From positions 1 through 64,000 of the forward strand of contig NZ_FNXY01000007.1 of assembly GCF_900108855.1 (NCBI RefSeq): a DNA stretch of 64,000 nt, given 5' to 3'. The position numbers and the translations under genes were made by a program. A model generated the notes under the pieces. That model did not search any database. It was not told where the DNA came from and saw only the letters and a list, made by a program, of their open reading frames with translations. This DNA comes from Dyadobacter koreensis (GTDB taxonomy: Bacteria; Bacteroidota; Bacteroidia; Cytophagales; Spirosomataceae). The number at the start of each line of letters is the position of its first letter. Positions within the stretch are counted from its first letter, which is position 1. Below, one piece after another: positions 55,259-61,888 of the stretch.

Positions 55259-56611
55259 TCAAAAAGTCAGCTTTATCCCGGTACCTTTTCCAAGTTCTGA
55301 TGTAATATTTATTCCGATGCCGTGATTAGTCAAAATTTTTGATGCTATGGCCATTCCCAGCCCATTGCCGTTTGTTCTCGACACGTTTTTACCTCTATAA
55401 AACGGCTCACTGATATGCTGAATTTCCTGGTCGTCAATCCCTATACCCCGATCAAGGATCTGGATTTCCAAACGGTTTTCAACCTGAGAAAGAGAAATGT
55501 CAACCGGCTTACAATCAGAAAACTTAACCGCATTTTCGATCAGGTTATATAGTGCGATATAGATTTGCGTATGAACACAGCCATAATTTAAAATTTCACT
55601 GCTATCCTCCGGCAGGTTCCAGTTGACGTTGATTTTACTATCGGGATACTCTTTCGGCAATTGATCAAGAACTTCCCAAACAATTTCGTCGATCCGTTCC
55701 GGGCTGACTTTTATATTGTTTTTCTGATCCAACCCAGCAAGTACCAACAAATTATGAAGCACTTTTTCCAGACGTTCCGCGTCTTTCAAAACACTATGAT
55801 TTACATTTTTATATTCTAAGATATCCCGATCTTTTTGGAGCAAAACTTCCAGATTCCCAACAATAGACGCCAATGGACTTTTCAGCTCATGGGACGCATG
55901 GTTTATAAAGTTCTTCTGTATCTGAATATTGCCGTAAACTTTTTCCAGCATCGAATTAAATTCCTTGAACAAATCTTCGAGTTCATCTTTCGTAGGCTGA
56001 TATTTAAGCTGATGATTCTGACCGGTCATATCCACTTCCTTGACCTGGTCAATAATATTTCTGACTGGCGAATAGGCATATTTGGATAGTGAATAACTCA
56101 ATGCGACGATCACAAACATACCAATCACCAAGGCAATCAGAAGTATCCTGATCAACTCCTTCCCTTGTGCTTCCAGCGCGGGATTTTTTGCTTTAATGAT
56201 AATACTGAAAGAACCTTGATTATCACGGTAATAAATGGCGTAATAAAAAGCATTGTCAACCTTGAAATTATACTGACCTTTTGCCCGGATCGTCCTCAGG
56301 ATTTTACTTGTAATGTTGGTATCCGGATCCGCTTCACCGTAGTGAATCTGTCCTGCTTTATCATATAAACGTATTTCCTGATTGACTGTGGAGGTCAGGA
56401 ATTTTTTTTCGATCGGCTTATATTCCTTAGTGCTTAATTCATCCTCTTCAAGATAGAACATCGCGGTCAGTGAAGCGGTTCTGGACAATTCTTCGAAGAA
56501 AATACTTTCAGCCGATTTCGTAAAATTTAAATAAATAAGCACAGAAGCGACTGTAAAAACGAGTCCAAAAACCAGAGATGAATTTAGTGTAAGCTTATGC
56601 TGTATTTTCAT
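55259..56611 (-). CDS. HAMP-domain sensor histidine kinase upstream of the metal-efflux operon
   Basis: A 450-residue kinase. TM1 spans residues 12-30, a periplasmic sensor 31-152 and TM2 153-175, followed by HAMP (YSPVRNIIDQVKEVDMTG). The dimerisation domain has phospho-His241 in NHASHELKSPLASIVG. The ATPase has the N box NLIENAVKFS, DRGIGID and GNGLGMAIASKIL. It looks like the CusS/PcoS class that controls copper or silver efflux (inference from neighbours). No response regulator of the OmpR type lies upstream or downstream, where its partner normally sits. Confidence 0.9.
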   Translation of the reverse strand: MKIQHKLTLNSSLVFGLVFTVASVLIYLNFTKSAESIFFEELSRTASLTAMFYLEEDELSTKEYKPIEKKFLTSTVNQEIRLYDKAGQIHYGEADPDTNITSKILRTIRAKGQYNFKVDNAFYYAIYYRDNQGSFSIIIKAKNPALEAQGKELIRILLIALVIGMFVIVALSYSLSKYAYSPVRNIIDQVKEVDMTGQNHQLKYQPTKDELEDLFKEFNSMLEKVYGNIQIQKNFINHASHELKSPLASIVGNLEVLLQKDRDILEYKNVNHSVLKDAERLEKVLHNLLVLAGLDQKNNIKVSPERIDEIVWEVLDQLPKEYPDSKINVNWNLPEDSSEILNYGCVHTQIYIALYNLIENAVKFSDCKPVDISLSQVENRLEIQILDRGIGIDDQEIQHISEPFYRGKNVSRTNGNGLGMAIASKILTNHGIGINITSELGKGTGIKLTF

Positions 56612-56948
56612 TAGTCGGCGGCGATCTTATTATCCGCGGTTTTTGATTTTTTTAATCAGTTTCAAAAAAGCAATTTTATCAAACTGTTGGTCCGGATTGT
56701 AATAAAAGCTTCCACTAATTGCAGCTCTGGGCAACCAGCCGGAAAAATAACCATGATTTAGCGGGGAAAAGCAGATACCTATGAATTATAATAAAAATTT
56801 AAGGACTTTGCTTCCAGCAGGCCTTCGATCTCAAACCAATTTTATTTACCGGCATTTATTTTCTTGCCCCATTGTGTAGAGTTTAATCTACCTGCACAGG
56901 AAAAGGCTTTTCACTGGGCAAGGATCAAACTTGCCGACTATTATAAAT
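56612..56948. other. 337-bp interval with a broken 50-codon fragment
   Basis: On the minus strand 56630-56785 holds a start-less frame reading HGYFSGWLPRAAISGSFYYN and NPDQQFDKIAFLKLIKKIK to a TAA. It does not resemble the C-terminus of an OmpR-type regulator, so it does not explain the missing partner of the kinase. No intact gene. Confidence 0.35.
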
Positions 56949-57455
56949 TTAATAAGGCATATGATGACCAAGCCAATAGCGACAAATTACTTCAAACATT
57001 TCCGTCTGTTCCTTCAAGTCACTTGGTTTAGAAATTACCGAAGTTGCTCCGGCATTGTAGCAATTTACCGCCTGGTCGTTACTTGTGTCGTTCGTTAAGA
57101 TGATAACCGGCAACGTTTTCCAGGGAATATTTTTAGTGTTCAGTCGCTGCCTGATTAATTTCAATAAATTCAATCCATCAATTCCGGGCATTTCCAGATC
57201 AAGCAATATAAGCCCGGGCATTCTTCCTTTATACGTGTTAGCAGACACCAGCATAAGATGTTGATATAAGGCCTGCCCCCGCTCAAAAACCTGCAATTTA
57301 TATTCTGGTAAAAATTCAGTGAAGATTCTTCGGGCCAGATTACGATAATCTGCGTTGTCGTCTACGAGGTAAACTTCCTTGTTACCGGATGTCTTACTGC
57401 GAAACTCTCCGCTTTCGGTCAGACGGGCTGATGGGGGTAAGAGGTCAGAATTCAT
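56949..57455 (-). CDS. Single-domain response regulator (Rcp1-like), copy 1
   Basis: From the ATG at 57455 the product has 168 residues; the longer frame to 57521 begins with an unlikely cysteine-rich leader. It is one receiver domain: acidic pair Asp32-Asp33 in VYLVDDNADY, phospho-acceptor Asp86 in LILLDLEMPG, Thr121 in VIILTND and Lys143 in VISKPSD. There is a 25-residue N-terminal extension and no output domain. It is divergent from a paralogue at 57616 with the same WKT-xx-P, ECYNAGA-like and K-W/Y-WL features. Such regulators act by protein-protein contact or as phosphorelay intermediates. No kinase for it is adjacent. Confidence 0.85.
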   Translation of the reverse strand: MNSDLLPPSARLTESGEFRSKTSGNKEVYLVDDNADYRNLARRIFTEFLPEYKLQVFERGQALYQHLMLVSANTYKGRMPGLILLDLEMPGIDGLNLLKLIRQRLNTKNIPWKTLPVIILTNDTSNDQAVNCYNAGATSVISKPSDLKEQTEMFEVICRYWLGHHMPY

Positions 57456-57615
57456 TATCTTGAGTAATTTACGTACAGTTTTCTTGAAATATTGATTGTA
57501 GACCAGACACAGGCAACACAATTTAAAAAAAGTTATACCAAACGATTCGTCCCCTATTCAGTTATGTAATCAACTGGAATGATTTTTTCCCGGTGAAGGT
57601 AAATAAACGGCAAAC

Positions 57616-58071
57616 ATGAAAACCTCAAAAGAATTGTACATCGTTGATGACTCAGAGGATCATCGCTTCATTATTCAGAATATTTTCAGCAAATTTCTGC
57701 CGTCCTACCCTGTCAGGCTTTTTCGGGGAGCAAAAGAGTTATATGAACTTTTGATTTTACAGGCAGATGTCAATTATCAGGGCGGTCTTCCGGGTCTCAT
57801 TATCCTTGACATGAAAATGCCGGTAATTAAAGGTTCCGACCTGCTGAGGCTGTTGCGCCAGACTCCCGATAATGATAAAATGTCCTGGAAAACTTTCCCC
57901 ATCGTAATGATGTCAAGTCAGTCATCTCCTCAGGAAATTGCCGAGTGTTACCAAGCAGGTGCCAGCTCGTTTTTCACAAAACCTACCGATTACGAAGAAC
58001 TAAAAATACTTTTCCGGGTACTATGCAAATTCTGGCTGGATTATAATCGGCTTCCTTCGAAAATTTCTTAG
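57616..58071 (+). CDS. Single-domain response regulator (Rcp1-like), copy 2
   Basis: A 151-residue receiver domain: Asp11-Asp12 in YIVDDSEDH, phospho-acceptor Asp65 in LIILDMKMPV, Ser100-Ser101 in VMMSSQSS and Lys122 in FFTKPTD. It shares many positions with the divergent copy at 56949-57455, including LPGLIxLD, the MSWKTFP/IPWKTLP turn, the CYxAGA segment and a final CKFWL/CRYWL. It has a C-terminal extension of about 8 residues and no output domain. A hairpin terminator follows. The two genes share a 160-bp divergent upstream region. Confidence 0.9.
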   Translation: MKTSKELYIVDDSEDHRFIIQNIFSKFLPSYPVRLFRGAKELYELLILQADVNYQGGLPGLIILDMKMPVIKGSDLLRLLRQTPDNDKMSWKTFPIVMMSSQSSPQEIAECYQAGASSFFTKPTDYEELKILFRVLCKFWLDYNRLPSKIS

Positions 58072-58077
58072 ACTTTT

Positions 58078-58116
58078 ACAGAAGTGTCACAGGTTATAAC
58101 TTTGTGGCACTTCTGT
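58078..58116. terminator. Terminator between the regulator gene and the YtxH-like gene
   Basis: Arms acagaagtgtcac (58078-58090) and gtggcacttctgt (58104-58116) pair over 13 positions with one mismatch, around a 13-nt loop. It lies 7 nt after the stop of copy 2 and 18 nt from the end of the convergent YtxH-like gene, so it can serve both. Confidence 0.7.
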
Positions 58117-58133
58117 ATAAGGCGAAATCGGTT

Positions 58134-58358
58134 CTACTCTACGATTACCAATTCATTATCTTGTTTGAATAAATCCCCGTTATACCTGCGGCCTGGCTGT
58201 TTATCCAAAAAATGTTTAAGTCTGAACCTTGTCTTCTTTCCTGACATTGGTGTGAGCAATACGGAGGCTGCAAAGCCATAAGCAGCCGCTAAGAGGATTC
58301 CCGCAAATATTTTTCCCGGAGAAATTGAAGCTTTCGTTTGATGATATCTGGATTTCAT
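58134..58358 (-). CDS. Small YtxH-like membrane protein
   Basis: A 74-residue protein with one transmembrane helix (residues 15-33, FAGILLAAAYGFAASVLL) followed by TPMSGKKTRFRLKHFLDK. The helix plus LLxPxSGKxTR junction is the mark of YtxH-type small stress proteins. YtxH proteins are general-stress membrane proteins with a coiled tail of unknown function; the tail here is short. It is next to the response regulators and the Hsp20 gene, in keeping with a stress cluster. Confidence 0.6.
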   Translation of the reverse strand: MKSRYHQTKASISPGKIFAGILLAAAYGFAASVLLTPMSGKKTRFRLKHFLDKQPGRRYNGDLFKQDNELVIVE

Positions 58359-58857
58359 AGTGATGACATTTATTTTACAGCGTATCTGTTAAAAGTATGC
58401 CAATGTTTTTTGCCAAAGAAATCACTACAATCAGGAGATGACAACAGAATTATGCTCGCGTGGGATGATTCCAAAAGCTTATTCGTAATCTGTAACGGGC
58501 GCGAGACATCCCCCAAAAAAAAGTTCGTCCGCCGATTCCCTCTGGACAGACTGACTATTGAAAACATTTCCGCCGACGATTTCTAAGGGTCGAAATATAA
58601 CTACCGGCCTTGCTCTTGCAAAATTTCGGTCATCAATAAAACTATAATTCACTTCGTCGATTTTTTAAAAGTCCACTTCATCTCCCGGCTAATTCTTTTA
58701 AAACTTACAAATAACTCGACTGTTAAAGCGCCGGCATGCGGATTCTATCTTTTAAAAAAAAATTTAAGTGATTATAAAGTAAAAATAAATCCGACGCGTC
58801 TACCCTAAAAAACAGTATTAATAAAATAAATCAGTTCAAAATCAATAAAAATAAATC
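58359..58857. other. 500-bp interval with no convincing gene
   Basis: Two antisense frames occupy 58338-58586 (82 codons on plus) and 58370-58567 (65 codons on minus). The plus one reads MLAWDDSKSLFVICNGRETS and PKKKFVRRFPLDRLTIENIS. Neither resembles a known family, and only one can be real, if any. The rest is AT-rich upstream sequence for the membrane protein gene at 58858. Confidence 0.35.
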
Positions 58858-59157
58858 ATGAAAAATAAAGCCCGTTTCATTTTTCCCCGACTCATCGGCG
58901 CGACCATAATCGTTGGATTAGCTGCTTTAATTATCACCACCCTGTTTAAATTATTATTAGGAATGGTATTCGTAGCTGGCGCAGTTATGCTTGTTAAACG
59001 TTTGTTGTTCGAAAGCAGACAGGACGCATCCGTGCCTTACGAATTTCATAATGTGAGAAGCGGAATTTCCCCTCTTGAAAATAGAAATGGCGCCGGTCAC
59101 GCTACCGCTGTGTCTCCCGTTTTTTCGAAAACCACTAATATCATCCCAATAAACTAG
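58858..59157 (+). CDS. Small membrane protein, function unknown
   Basis: A 99-residue protein with two close hydrophobic segments, residues 11-28 (LIGATIIVGLAALIITTL) and 31-46 (LLGMVFVAGAVMLVKR), then a polar tail of about 50 residues. It is followed 85 bp later by an Hsp20 gene on the same strand, so the two may be co-expressed. I do not recognise a family. Confidence 0.7.
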   Translation: MKNKARFIFPRLIGATIIVGLAALIITTLFKLLLGMVFVAGAVMLVKRLLFESRQDASVPYEFHNVRSGISPLENRNGAGHATAVSPVFSKTTNIIPIN

Positions 59158-59242
59158 TTTCTTATCTTAAAGAAAGTCAAGGCCTACCGAGGCATTGGCT
59201 ACCAAAATTTAAATATTTCAACCAGATAAAAATCAATTAACA

Positions 59243-59716
59243 ATGTATAATCAAGCAAAAACAGACGCGCAAAATCAACGAGGTTTTGGATATAACGGAC
59301 ACGGATGCGGTCAATCCTTTAAAAGCCGGTTCGCAGAACGTTTTAGTCGCAAAAGTCGGTTCTACAAAATATTCAGTGAACAATTTACGAATCGTAAGGC
59401 TGCCAACATTCTGGAAAGCGAGTCATCGTTCATCATTTCACTTTATGCGGCAGGATTAAATAAGAATTATTTTAGGATTTCATCGCGTGAAGATATCCTC
59501 ACTATTTCTTACACGGCTCCTGAAAATCAAAATGAGGAAAGATTGAATTTTAGTCATCAGGAATATGAATTCGGCTCCTTCGAACGCTCTTTCCAGCTAA
59601 ATGGTAAGGTTTTGACAGACCAAATCAGTGCTTCTTATACCGATGGTGTTCTGAATATCACGCTACCAAAGAATCCTGTTACGAATACTCCTCCACAAGA
59701 AGTGCAGGTAGATTGA
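59243..59716 (+). CDS. Hsp20/alpha-crystallin family small heat-shock protein
   Basis: A 157-residue chaperone. The alpha-crystallin domain covers about residues 65-150: SSFIISLYAAGLNKNYFRIS, then DILTISYTAPENQNEERL, EYEFGSFERSFQLNGKVL and ISASYTDGVLNITLPKNP. The last block is the family signature (GVLxIxLPK). The N-terminal arm of about 60 residues is Arg/Phe-rich. It has no C-terminal IxI motif that I can see; VQVD is the nearest equivalent. It holds unfolding proteins in a refoldable state. A strong terminator follows. Confidence 0.9.
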   Translation: MYNQAKTDAQNQRGFGYNGHGCGQSFKSRFAERFSRKSRFYKIFSEQFTNRKAANILESESSFIISLYAAGLNKNYFRISSREDILTISYTAPENQNEERLNFSHQEYEFGSFERSFQLNGKVLTDQISASYTDGVLNITLPKNPVTNTPPQEVQVD

Positions 59717-59759
59717 TCGTTCAGAATCTGTTGAAAAATTACAGTTCAGTGATAAATGA

Positions 59760-59806
59760 AAAAGAAGCCAATTTCAGTTAGATGTTAACTGAAATTGGCT
59801 TCTTTT
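59760..59806 (+). terminator. Strong intrinsic terminator after hsp20
   Basis: Perfect 21-bp arms at 59760-59780 and 59786-59806 enclose a 5-nt loop. The right arm ends in a T-run. This is the most stable hairpin seen in the window. Confidence 0.85.
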
Positions 59807-59853
59807 CTTAGATACATAACCATACCTCGCCTTAACAATAGCTTTGTCAACTG

Positions 59854-60060
59854 CTAAAATTTCAAATGCGAATTATTATGGTTTTTCCTATGCTCTTTTA
59901 GAAAAATAAAATGAAGTGTCATCATCAGTATCCCGATTGGGAAAAAGATCAGTGTCAATAAATCACCTTGCAAAGAATAATGAACAAGCCCTGCCACGAT
60001 ACCAATAACAAACGCTGGTATGAAAAATCTTTTGTACTTAATAATTTCCTTGCTTCCCAT
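59854..60060 (-). CDS. Small two-helix membrane protein, function unknown
   Basis: A 68-residue protein: IPAFVIGIVAGLVHYSL and LLTLIFFPIGILMMTLHFIF are two transmembrane segments, flanked by a charged start (MGSKEIIKYKR) and a basic tail (KEHRKNHNN). It is convergent with the hsp20 terminator. A 35-codon frame lies just upstream, so a tiny two-gene operon is possible. No family recognised. Confidence 0.6.
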   Translation of the reverse strand: MGSKEIIKYKRFFIPAFVIGIVAGLVHYSLQGDLLTLIFFPIGILMMTLHFIFLKEHRKNHNNSHLKF

Positions 60061-60091
60061 TTTTTCTTCATTAACAAGTTTCGGATCGTCG

Positions 60092-60199
60092 TCATCTGGT
60101 TCTTTGCCTGTCGTCTTTTAAGGTATCAAGCCACTTGGTAGAAACGTAAAACGGAGAAAGCAACACAAAAAGAAACCACTTCAATGCTGTGCCCATCAT
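60092..60199 (-). CDS. Possible 35-residue membrane peptide
   Basis: ATG at 60197-60199, TGA at 60092-60094. The product begins MMGTALKWFLFVLLSPFYVS, one hydrophobic helix, and ends with a charged KWLDTLKDDRQRTR tail. It ends 32 bp before the start of the 59854-60060 gene on the same strand. The composition looks like a real small membrane peptide, but the size leaves room for chance. Confidence 0.35.
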   Translation of the reverse strand: MMGTALKWFLFVLLSPFYVSTKWLDTLKDDRQRTR

Positions 60200-60498
60200 A
60201 TTCTAAACGTTTAGTTAACAAGTAAATATAGCAAAAATAAATACAGAAATTTTGAAAGAATCGATCTTATAAATGTTCTAAAACTTGGACTGAATGGATT
60301 TCAATCAATTTCCCAGCCGGCAGTATCAAATTTAGCTACACCTGGTTTTGGCAAATTTAGTTTTGAATATATATCTCTTTGCGCCGCAAACATCATTGAT
60401 TGCTCTCGTTTTATTATTTATCTGCATTAGATTCGCTGACTGTTGAATAAAGCAGGAAAATAATTGCAATTTGGGACGGTTATCAAACTTAGGTTTTT
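60200..60498. other. 300-bp intergenic region upstream of the GH28 gene
   Basis: AT-rich sequence between the small divergent membrane genes and the GH28 gene. It should hold promoters for both directions. I see no repeat, operator or gene. Confidence 0.4.
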
Positions 60499-61827
60499 AT
60501 GTCAAAATTCTGGTTACTTTTTTCAAACTTCCTGATCATCTCCTTTTTTTGTGTTGCACAAAATGAAAAATCAGCTTACTTCCCGGATGGAAGCAAAATT
60601 CCGGGATGGTTTTCAGACAGCGTAAAGATTAGGTTGAACGATCTTGGAAAACAATTTATAATCACTGACCATGGAGCAACAAATGACAGTACACTAGTCC
60701 AGACAGCAATAATTCAAAAAGTTATTGATCAGGCCAGTCGGCAAGGCGGCGGAGTAGTGGTTATTCCAAGAGGTACATTTCTAAGCGGCGCCTTGTTTTT
60801 TAAACCTAAAACCCATCTGTATGTTTCAGAAGGCGCCGTTCTTAAAGGGTCCGATAAAATTGCTGATTACCCGATCATGCCTTCAAGAATGGAAGGCCAA
60901 AGTCTGGATTATTTTCCTGCTTTGGTTAATGCGTATGAAGTGAATGGTTTTACAATTTCCGGAAAAGGAACCATAGACGGAAATGGATTGGGTTACTGGA
61001 AGGCGTTTTGGCAGCGAAGAAAAGAAAATCCTAACTGCACCAACCTGGAGGTATCTCGCCCAAGGCTCGTTTTTATTTGGAAAAGTGACGATATACAGGT
61101 CCAGGATGTCACACTTCAGAATTCCGGCTTTTGGACAACTCACTATTATCAGTGCAACAATATCAAAATTCTGAATGTTCATATCACGGCGCCTCATGAA
61201 CCTATCAAAGCGCCAAGCACGGATGCAATAGACTTGGATGTCTGTAATAATGTGCTGATTAAGGGCTGTTACCTGGCTGTAAACGACGATGCCATTGCAC
61301 TGAAAGGAGGCAAAGGCCCGTATGCAGATAAGGATCCGAACAATGGAGGAAATACAAATATAATTATCGAAGATTGTGATTTTGGCTTCTGCCATGCTGC
61401 CCTCACTTGTGGCAGCGAAGCGATCCATAACAAGAATATTGTTATGCGAAATTGTCATATCACCAACGCGATGCGGGTCCTTTGGCTAAAAATGAGACCC
61501 GATACGCCGCAGAGATATGAGTTTATCAGTGTTGAAAATATTGACGGATATGCTTACAGTCTGATTTATGTAAAACCCTGGAAACAGTTTTTTGACTTGA
61601 AAGGAAGAAAAGATGTTCCGCTCTCCTATTGCGACAACATAAGCCTGAAAAACATAACACTCAGGTGCGAAGTCTTTTTCGATGTGAGTCCGGGCGAATA
61701 CGACAAATTAACCAGATTCAGATTTAAGGATCTTGATATTACCGCTAAAAATGCCTCCTATGACAAAACAGTGGTGAAAGACTTTTCACTTGCAAATGTG
61801 AAAGTTAATGGAAAAATCATTCAGTGA
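60499..61827 (+). CDS. GH28-family glycoside hydrolase (polygalacturonase-like), secreted
   Basis: A 442-residue protein with a signal peptide ending at CVAQ (residue 21), followed by a right-handed beta-helix. The family blocks are present but altered. STDAIDLDV (Asp242) replaces the usual NTD, NDDAIALKG (Asp263, Asp264) is intact, FCHAALTCGSE (His299) stands for GHG, and MRVLWLKMRPD stands for the RIK motif. Early blocks ITDHGATNDSTLVQTAIIQK and GGVVVIPRGTFLSGAL are typical. Such enzymes hydrolyse galacturonans or rhamnogalacturonan chains; the motif changes suggest an exo- or non-homogalacturonan specificity (inference). It is convergent with katG. Confidence 0.85.
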   Translation: MSKFWLLFSNFLIISFFCVAQNEKSAYFPDGSKIPGWFSDSVKIRLNDLGKQFIITDHGATNDSTLVQTAIIQKVIDQASRQGGGVVVIPRGTFLSGALFFKPKTHLYVSEGAVLKGSDKIADYPIMPSRMEGQSLDYFPALVNAYEVNGFTISGKGTIDGNGLGYWKAFWQRRKENPNCTNLEVSRPRLVFIWKSDDIQVQDVTLQNSGFWTTHYYQCNNIKILNVHITAPHEPIKAPSTDAIDLDVCNNVLIKGCYLAVNDDAIALKGGKGPYADKDPNNGGNTNIIIEDCDFGFCHAALTCGSEAIHNKNIVMRNCHITNAMRVLWLKMRPDTPQRYEFISVENIDGYAYSLIYVKPWKQFFDLKGRKDVPLSYCDNISLKNITLRCEVFFDVSPGEYDKLTRFRFKDLDITAKNASYDKTVVKDFSLANVKVNGKIIQ

Positions 61828-61837
61828 TTTTATATGT

Positions 61838-61876
61838 AGATTCCCCCTTACCATTTGCGATAGTAAGAGGGAATCT
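61838..61876. terminator. Bidirectional terminator between GH28 and katG
   Basis: Arms agattccccctta (61838-61850) and taagagggaatct (61864-61876) pair with one mismatch around a 13-nt loop. The right side is followed by a T-rich stretch. It lies between the convergent stop codons. Confidence 0.75.
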
Positions 61877-61888
61877 TTGTTTTCGAAG

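Noticed and set aside
58338..58586. An 82-codon plus-strand gene next to the YtxH-like gene
   Set aside because: It overlaps the start of the minus-strand gene and a competing antisense frame, and shows no family signal, so I left it as unexplained sequence.
60883..61458. A 191-codon minus-strand frame inside the GH28 gene
   Set aside because: It lies wholly antisense to a well-supported gene with family motifs in order, and its translation shows none.
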